From JADJSS01 sp964490845 (GTDB lineage Bacteria; Bacteroidota; Bacteroidia; Chitinophagales; JADIYW01), in NCBI GenBank assembly GCA_964490845.1, contig CAZBED010000002.1:310001-374000 (forward strand): 64,000 bases of DNA, in the 5' to 3' direction. This document shows positions 59,739 through 64,000 of the stretch, one piece after another. Each line of letters begins with the position of its first letter. Position 1 is the stretch's first letter. Position numbers and translations under genes: made by a program. The notes under the pieces were generated by a model. The model was not told the DNA's origin, made no database searches, and saw only the letters and a program-made list of their open reading frames with translations.

Positions 59739-61844
59739 ATGGCACGCGATTTAAAATTTACAAGGAATATAGGTATTGCAGCTCACATTGATGCTGGTAA
59801 AACAACTACGACTGAACGTATTTTGTACTATGCCGGCGTTAACCACAAAATTGGAGAGGTGCATGACGGTGCTTCTACAATGGACTGGATGGTACAGGAA
59901 GCTGAGCGTGGTATCACCATTACTTCTGCAGCTACTACCGTTGGCTGGAAATACAGAGGTCATGACTATCACGTAAATATTATCGATACTCCGGGACACG
60001 TCGACTTCACCGTTGAAGTAAACCGCTCCCTGCGTGTATTGGACGGATTGGTTTTTCTATTCTCCGCAGTGGATGGTGTAGAGCCTCAGTCTGAAACAAA
60101 CTGGCGCTTGGCCAATAATTATAACGTAGCCCGTATCGGTTTCGTTAATAAAATGGACAGAGCCGGCGCAGACTTCCTGATGGTGGTGGAACAGGTGAAA
60201 AAAATGTTGGGTTCAAATGCAGTTCCATTGCAGTTGCCTATTGGTGCGGAAGATACCTTTAAAGGAGTGGTGGATTTGATCAACTTCCGTGGTGTTGTTT
60301 GGAATGAGCACGACAGAGGGATGACCTATAATGTAGTGGAAATTCCTGCTGATATGGTGGAGGAAGCTACAATGTGGAGAGAAAGATTGCTGGAGGCGGT
60401 ATCTGAGTATGATGATAAATTGATGGAGAAATTCTTTGAGGATCCGACTTCTATCACAGAAAGAGAAATTTTAGATGCGCTTCGTGCGGCATGTCTGGAT
60501 ATGAAAATTGTCCCTATGTTGTGCGGTTCATCTTTCAAAGATAAGGGCGTTCAAACTATGCTGGATTTAGTGATGGAGTTGATGCCAAGTCCGTTAGACA
60601 GGCCTAATATCGTGGGTACTCATCCTGATACGGGAGCCGAAATAGTTCGCAGACCCAGCTACGATGAGCCTTTTACCGGTTTAGCATTTAAGATTGCTAC
60701 AGACCCTTACGTTGGCCGTCTTGCCTTTACACGTGCTTACTCAGGTGTATTGGAAGCGGGTTCTTATGTATTGAATACCAGAAGCGGAAACAAAGAACGT
60801 ATTTCCCGTATTTTCCAGATGCATGCCAATAAACAAAATCCTATCGAACGATTAGGTGCGGGTGATATCGGTGCGGTGGTAGGTTTCAAAGATATCAGAA
60901 CTGGAGATACCCTTTGTGCTGAAGGAAATCCTATCGTACTGGAATCTATGAAATTCCCGGATCCGGTGATTGGTTTGGCTATCGAGCCAAAAACACAAAA
61001 AGATGCCGACAAATTAGGTATGGCATTGGGTAAACTGGCGGAAGAGGATCCTACATTCAAAGTAAGATATGATGAAGATACGGCTCAAACCGTTATCAGC
61101 GGTATGGGTGAGTTGCACCTTGAAATCATTGTTGATCGTTTGTTACGTGAGTTCAAAGTGGAGTGTAATCAGGGAGCACCTCAGGTAAATTATAAAGAAA
61201 CGATTACACAAACGATTGATCATAGGGAAAAATATGCTAAACAGTCCGGTGGTCGTGGTAAATTCGCAGATATACAAGTGGAAATTGGCCCGGGCGAAGA
61301 AGGAAAAGAAGGACTGGAATTTGTGAATGATATCTTTGGTGGCGCCATTCCTCGTGAGTTTATCCCTTCTGTAGAGAAAGGTTTTAAAGAGGCGATGAAA
61401 ACAGGAGTTTTAGCGGGTTATGAAGTACCAAGCCTGAAAGTACGTTTACATGACGGATCTTTCCATCAGGTGGACTCGGATTCATTCTCTTTTGAGCAGG
61501 CAGCGAAATTCGCATTCCGTGAAGCATGCAGAAAAGCAAATCCTATTTTGCTCGAGCCTATCATGAAACTGGAAGTAATTACACCGGAAGAAAATACAGG
61601 GGACGTAGTAGGTGACCTGAATCGTCGTCGCGGTATGATGGAAGGTATGGAGATGAAAAATAACGCGAACGTTATAAAAGCGAAAGTTCCATTGTCTGAA
61701 ATGTTCGGATACGTGACCGACTTAAGAACAATCACATCAGGAAGAGCAACATCCATCATGGAATTCTCTCACTACGCACAGGCTCCGAACAACATAACAG
61801 AGCAGGTAGTGGCAAAAGCAAAATCTAAAGTAAAAGCTGATTAA
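59739..61844 (+). CDS. fusA: Elongation factor G
   Basis: The 701-aa GTPase drives translocation. It has G1 AHIDAGKTTT (about 16-25), switch II DTPGHVDFTVEV, NKMD and the GSS/SxxK-type CGSSFKDKG. Domain IV follows with RGMMEGMEM near residue 627. It carries all five domains and is the translocation-type EF-G, adjacent to rpsG and rpsJ. There is no tuf gene after it, as is normal for Bacteroidota. Confidence 0.98.
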   Translation: MARDLKFTRNIGIAAHIDAGKTTTTERILYYAGVNHKIGEVHDGASTMDWMVQEAERGITITSAATTVGWKYRGHDYHVNIIDTPGHVDFTVEVNRSLRVLDGLVFLFSAVDGVEPQSETNWRLANNYNVARIGFVNKMDRAGADFLMVVEQVKKMLGSNAVPLQLPIGAEDTFKGVVDLINFRGVVWNEHDRGMTYNVVEIPADMVEEATMWRERLLEAVSEYDDKLMEKFFEDPTSITEREILDALRAACLDMKIVPMLCGSSFKDKGVQTMLDLVMELMPSPLDRPNIVGTHPDTGAEIVRRPSYDEPFTGLAFKIATDPYVGRLAFTRAYSGVLEAGSYVLNTRSGNKERISRIFQMHANKQNPIERLGAGDIGAVVGFKDIRTGDTLCAEGNPIVLESMKFPDPVIGLAIEPKTQKDADKLGMALGKLAEEDPTFKVRYDEDTAQTVISGMGELHLEIIVDRLLREFKVECNQGAPQVNYKETITQTIDHREKYAKQSGGRGKFADIQVEIGPGEEGKEGLEFVNDIFGGAIPREFIPSVEKGFKEAMKTGVLAGYEVPSLKVRLHDGSFHQVDSDSFSFEQAAKFAFREACRKANPILLEPIMKLEVITPEENTGDVVGDLNRRRGMMEGMEMKNNANVIKAKVPLSEMFGYVTDLRTITSGRATSIMEFSHYAQAPNNITEQVVAKAKSKVKAD

Positions 61845-61859
61845 TAGATAGTATATATC

Positions 61860-62165
61860 ATGGCACAGAAAATTAGAATAAAATTAAAATCTTACGATCA
61901 CAACCTCGTGGACAAGTCTGCTGAGAAAATCGTAAAAACGGTACGCAGTGCCGGAGCAGTGGTAACTGGTCCAATTCCATTGCCTACCAACAAGAAAATA
62001 TTTACGGTGTTGAAATCACCACACGTAAATAAAGTGGCGAGAGAGCAATTCAAATTGTGTACGTACAAAAGACTATTGGATATTTACAGTGCAACACCAA
62101 AAACTGTAGATGCATTAATGAAATTAGAATTACCAAGTGGTGTGGATGTAGAAATTAAAGTGTAA
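61860..62165 (+). CDS. rpsJ: 30S ribosomal protein S10 (NusE)
   Basis: The 101-aa protein opens the S10 block. It has KIRIKLKSYDHNLVD, the GPIPLPTNKK loop and HVNKVAREQF, all conserved. S10 also acts in transcription antitermination as NusE. It starts 15 nt after fusA, so the str and S10 operons are merged. Confidence 0.98.
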   Translation: MAQKIRIKLKSYDHNLVDKSAEKIVKTVRSAGAVVTGPIPLPTNKKIFTVLKSPHVNKVAREQFKLCTYKRLLDIYSATPKTVDALMKLELPSGVDVEIKV

Positions 62166-62171
62166 TAAGTC

Positions 62172-62792
62172 ATGGCAGGAATAATAGGAACAAAAATAGG
62201 TATGACCAGTATTTTCGGCGAAGGCGGTGCAATAATTGCTTGCACGGTTATTCAGGCTGGTCCTTGCGTGGTAACACAGAAAAAATCGAAAGATAAAGAT
62301 GGTTACGACGCGGTACAATTAGGTTATGGTGACAAGAAAGAGAAAAACACCACAAAACCAATGAAAAAACATTTCGAGAAATCCGGCGCTTCCCCTAAAG
62401 CAAAATTAGTGGAGTTCAGAGGTATGGATAATCTGAATGTAGGAGATGTAGTAACCTCTGAAATCTTAGCAGAAGGAGAAAAAGTATCTATTACCGGTAC
62501 TTCTAAAGGTAAAGGATTCCAGGGTGTTGTAAAACGTCACGGATTTGGTGGTGTGGGTGGCCAGACACACGGCCAGCACAATCGTCTGCGTGCTCCGGGT
62601 TCATTGGGTGCTTGTTCTACGCCGGCGCGTGTTATGAAAGGTATGAAGATGGGCGGACGAATGGGTAACGATCAGGTGAAAGAATTAAGCATTAAGATTG
62701 TCAAAACACTTCCGGAAGAAAATTTAATCATTGTTAAAGGTGCTATCCCGGGACACAACGGATCTTACGTAATCATTGAGAAAAAAAAGTAA
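62172..62792 (+). CDS. rplC: 50S ribosomal protein L3
   Basis: The 206-aa protein is an early 50S assembly protein reaching the peptidyl transferase centre. It has IIGTKIGMTSIF at the start and the conserved central loop GKGFQGVVKRHGFGG with HGQHNRLRAPGSLG. It starts 6 nt after rpsJ. Confidence 0.98.
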   Translation: MAGIIGTKIGMTSIFGEGGAIIACTVIQAGPCVVTQKKSKDKDGYDAVQLGYGDKKEKNTTKPMKKHFEKSGASPKAKLVEFRGMDNLNVGDVVTSEILAEGEKVSITGTSKGKGFQGVVKRHGFGGVGGQTHGQHNRLRAPGSLGACSTPARVMKGMKMGGRMGNDQVKELSIKIVKTLPEENLIIVKGAIPGHNGSYVIIEKKK

Positions 62793-62826
62793 GAGATTCA
62801 ATCCATTCAGGATAAAAAAACAGGAA

Positions 62827-63447
62827 ATGAAAGCAGAAGTATATAATATTAACGGACAAGCCACAGGAAGAACTATCGAGCTTCCTGAAGATATCTTCGG
62901 TATCGAGCCTAACGAGCACGTTATCTACCTGGCGGTGAAACAATATCTGGCCGGAAGAAGAAGCGGTACTCATAAGACGCTCGAAAAATCCGAGTTATCC
63001 GGTTCTACCAGAAAGTTACATAAACAAAAAGGTACCGGTGGTTCCAGAAAAGGAAGTATCAAGAACCCATTGTTCAAAGGGGGAGCCAGAATCTTCGGTC
63101 CACGTCCGCGTAACTACGATTTCAAACTGAACAAAAAAGTAAAGTCACTGGCTAAGCATTCCGCATTGTCTGTTAAAGCAGCTGATAACGCGATCAAAGT
63201 AGTGGAAGATTTTTCTTTTGAGACACCAAAGACCAAAGAATATATCAAATTCTTACAGGCGTTTGGATTAGAGAATAAAAAATCATTGTTGGTATTGCCG
63301 GAGTTGAATGACAATGTGTATTTGTCCGGCAGAAACATTCAGGGTGCAGGTATTGCTGTGGCAGAACACCTGAACACATATGATATCATGAATAACAATA
63401 CCATCCTGATCAGCGAAAAATCAATTGAAGCAATTGCAAATTCTTAA
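62827..63447 (+). CDS. rplD: 50S ribosomal protein L4
   Basis: The start at ATG 62827 (206 aa, MKAEVYNINGQATGR) matches the family; a TTG at 62776 would overlap rplC. The exit-tunnel loop is KQKGTGGSRKGSIKNPLFKGG with conserved GGARIFGPRPR. L4 forms part of the tunnel wall and can autoregulate the S10 operon in E. coli. It begins 34 nt after rplC. Confidence 0.97.
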   Translation: MKAEVYNINGQATGRTIELPEDIFGIEPNEHVIYLAVKQYLAGRRSGTHKTLEKSELSGSTRKLHKQKGTGGSRKGSIKNPLFKGGARIFGPRPRNYDFKLNKKVKSLAKHSALSVKAADNAIKVVEDFSFETPKTKEYIKFLQAFGLENKKSLLVLPELNDNVYLSGRNIQGAGIAVAEHLNTYDIMNNNTILISEKSIEAIANS

Positions 63448-63459
63448 ATAATAAATAGA

Positions 63460-63750
63460 ATGGAAGTTCTGAAAAAACCTTTAATCACCGAAAAAGCATC
63501 TGCCCTCTCTGAGAAAGCAGGCAAGTACACTTTTCTGGTGGAAAAAAAGGCTAACAAAGTAGAGATTAAAAAAGCGGTAGAGAAAATGTACGGCGTAAAC
63601 GTGGAAGAAGTAAATACATCGGTAATGGCTTCCAAACCTAAAAACCGTAACACGAAAACACGTGTAATCTCCGGAAGAAAAGGCAGCTACAAAAAAGCAA
63701 TCGTTAAAGTAGCGAAAGGTGAAACAATCGATTTCTATAACGAGATTTAA
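63460..63750 (+). CDS. rplW: 50S ribosomal protein L23
   Basis: The 96-aa protein sits beside the exit tunnel and docks trigger factor and SRP. It has LKKPLITEKASALSE and VEIKKAVEKMYGVNVEEVNT, both family hallmarks. It starts 12 nt after rplD. Confidence 0.97.
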   Translation: MEVLKKPLITEKASALSEKAGKYTFLVEKKANKVEIKKAVEKMYGVNVEEVNTSVMASKPKNRNTKTRVISGRKGSYKKAIVKVAKGETIDFYNEI

Positions 63751-63770
63751 TTCTAAAGAAAGTTTAAACG

Positions 63771-64000
63771 ATGTCAACTAAAAAATACAATCCGGTCACG
63801 CCCAGTTTGAGATACAGAGTTACGAACTCTTTCGCAGAGGTGACCACCAATACTCCGGAAAAATCATTGATAGCGCCGATAAAAAGATCGGGAGGTCGTA
63901 ACCAGAAAGGTGAGATGACGATGCGTTATATCGGTGGTGGACACAAAAGACAGTACCGTATCATTGATTTCAAAAGAAATAAATTTGATATTCCGGCTAC
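63771..64000 (+). CDS. rplB: 50S ribosomal protein L2, 3' partial
   Basis: The gene begins at ATG 63771 and is cut by the window end after ~76 residues. The visible part, including KKYNPVTPSLRYR and GGRNQKGEMTMRYIGGGHKR, is the conserved L2 N-terminus. It starts 20 nt after rplW, in the usual S10-operon order. Confidence 0.97.
   Translation, partial: MSTKKYNPVTPSLRYRVTNSFAEVTTNTPEKSLIAPIKRSGGRNQKGEMTMRYIGGGHKRQYRIIDFKRNKFDIPA

Noticed and set aside
1..64000. tRNA, rRNA, CRISPR array, insertion sequence, prophage or toxin-antitoxin/defence genes
   Set aside because: No cloverleaf-like sequence, no regularly spaced repeats, no transposase, integrase, nuclease-defence or toxin family was recognised. 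The window is core chromosome with accessory envelope genes.

Overview
This window reads as a chromosomal segment of a member of the Bacteroidota. The evidence is: C-terminal type IX secretion (T9SS) sorting domains on two proteins; Bacteroidota-style -7 promoter boxes (TAnnTTTG) before many genes and no convincing Shine-Dalgarno sequences; a single-chain glycyl-tRNA synthetase; a DUF5686/carboxypeptidase-regulatory outer-membrane protein; and a str-S10 ribosomal operon with no tuf gene between fusA and rpsJ. I cannot place it below phylum with confidence; a Chitinophagales/Saprospirales-like lineage is a guess. No rRNA, tRNA, CRISPR array, prophage or insertion sequence was found. The window is densely coding on both strands, and both ends cut genes.

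Layout. 1-3.2 kb: end of a T9SS cargo protein and an ABC-2 exporter pair. 3.3-5.9 kb: lipoprotein, galE, rfbA. 6.0-7.75 kb: PhoB/PhoR-like two-component pair. 7.75-10.4 kb: T9SS esterase, low-molecular-weight tyrosine phosphatase, FKBP isomerase. 10.5-16.7 kb: a complete RND efflux operon (TetR, TolC, adaptor, pump). 16.8-20.1 kb: quinone-oxidoreductase-like enzyme, then an amino-sugar kinase fused to a RapZ C-terminal domain and followed by a MurU-like nucleotidyltransferase. 20.1-30.9 kb: EEP hydrolase, Dabb protein, glyQS, a WG-repeat protein, a glycosyltransferase/polyprenyl-phosphotransferase-like fusion, recR, a sodium symporter and a LOG-family hydrolase. 30.9-34.4 kb: M23 peptidase, Bcp peroxiredoxin, SpoIIE-type phosphatase. 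34.4-39.8 kb: polysaccharide export operon (aminotransferase, secreted unknown, Wzx, Wzz, ligase/polymerase). 39.9-58.1 kb: mostly housekeeping genes (flavin monooxygenase, anchored alanine-racemase-fold enzyme, guaB, LolC/E-type permease, rbfA, MsbA-type ABC, yceI, SDR, prfA, recO, pepP, DUF5686). 58.1-64 kb: AT-rich promoter region and the str-S10 operon rpsL-rpsG-fusA-rpsJ-rplC-rplD-rplW-rplB.

Cell-envelope work is the recurring theme: peptidoglycan amino-sugar salvage, sugar nucleotides, polysaccharide assembly, efflux, lipoproteins and T9SS cargo. Two observations stand out. First, an AmgK-like kinase carries the amino-sugar-sensing domain of RapZ and sits 3 nt from murU. Second, at least eight genes have an exact TAnnTTTG box only 3-9 nt before the start codon. 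That places the expected transcription start at or next to the initiation codon and suggests leaderless or near-leaderless mRNAs. The arrangement is sharpest between rbfA and the MsbA-type ABC gene, whose divergent start codons are only 35 nt apart.

Start codons were chosen by protein family alignment from memory, signal peptides, gene overlaps and promoter boxes. All functional calls come from recognisable motifs, not from database searches.
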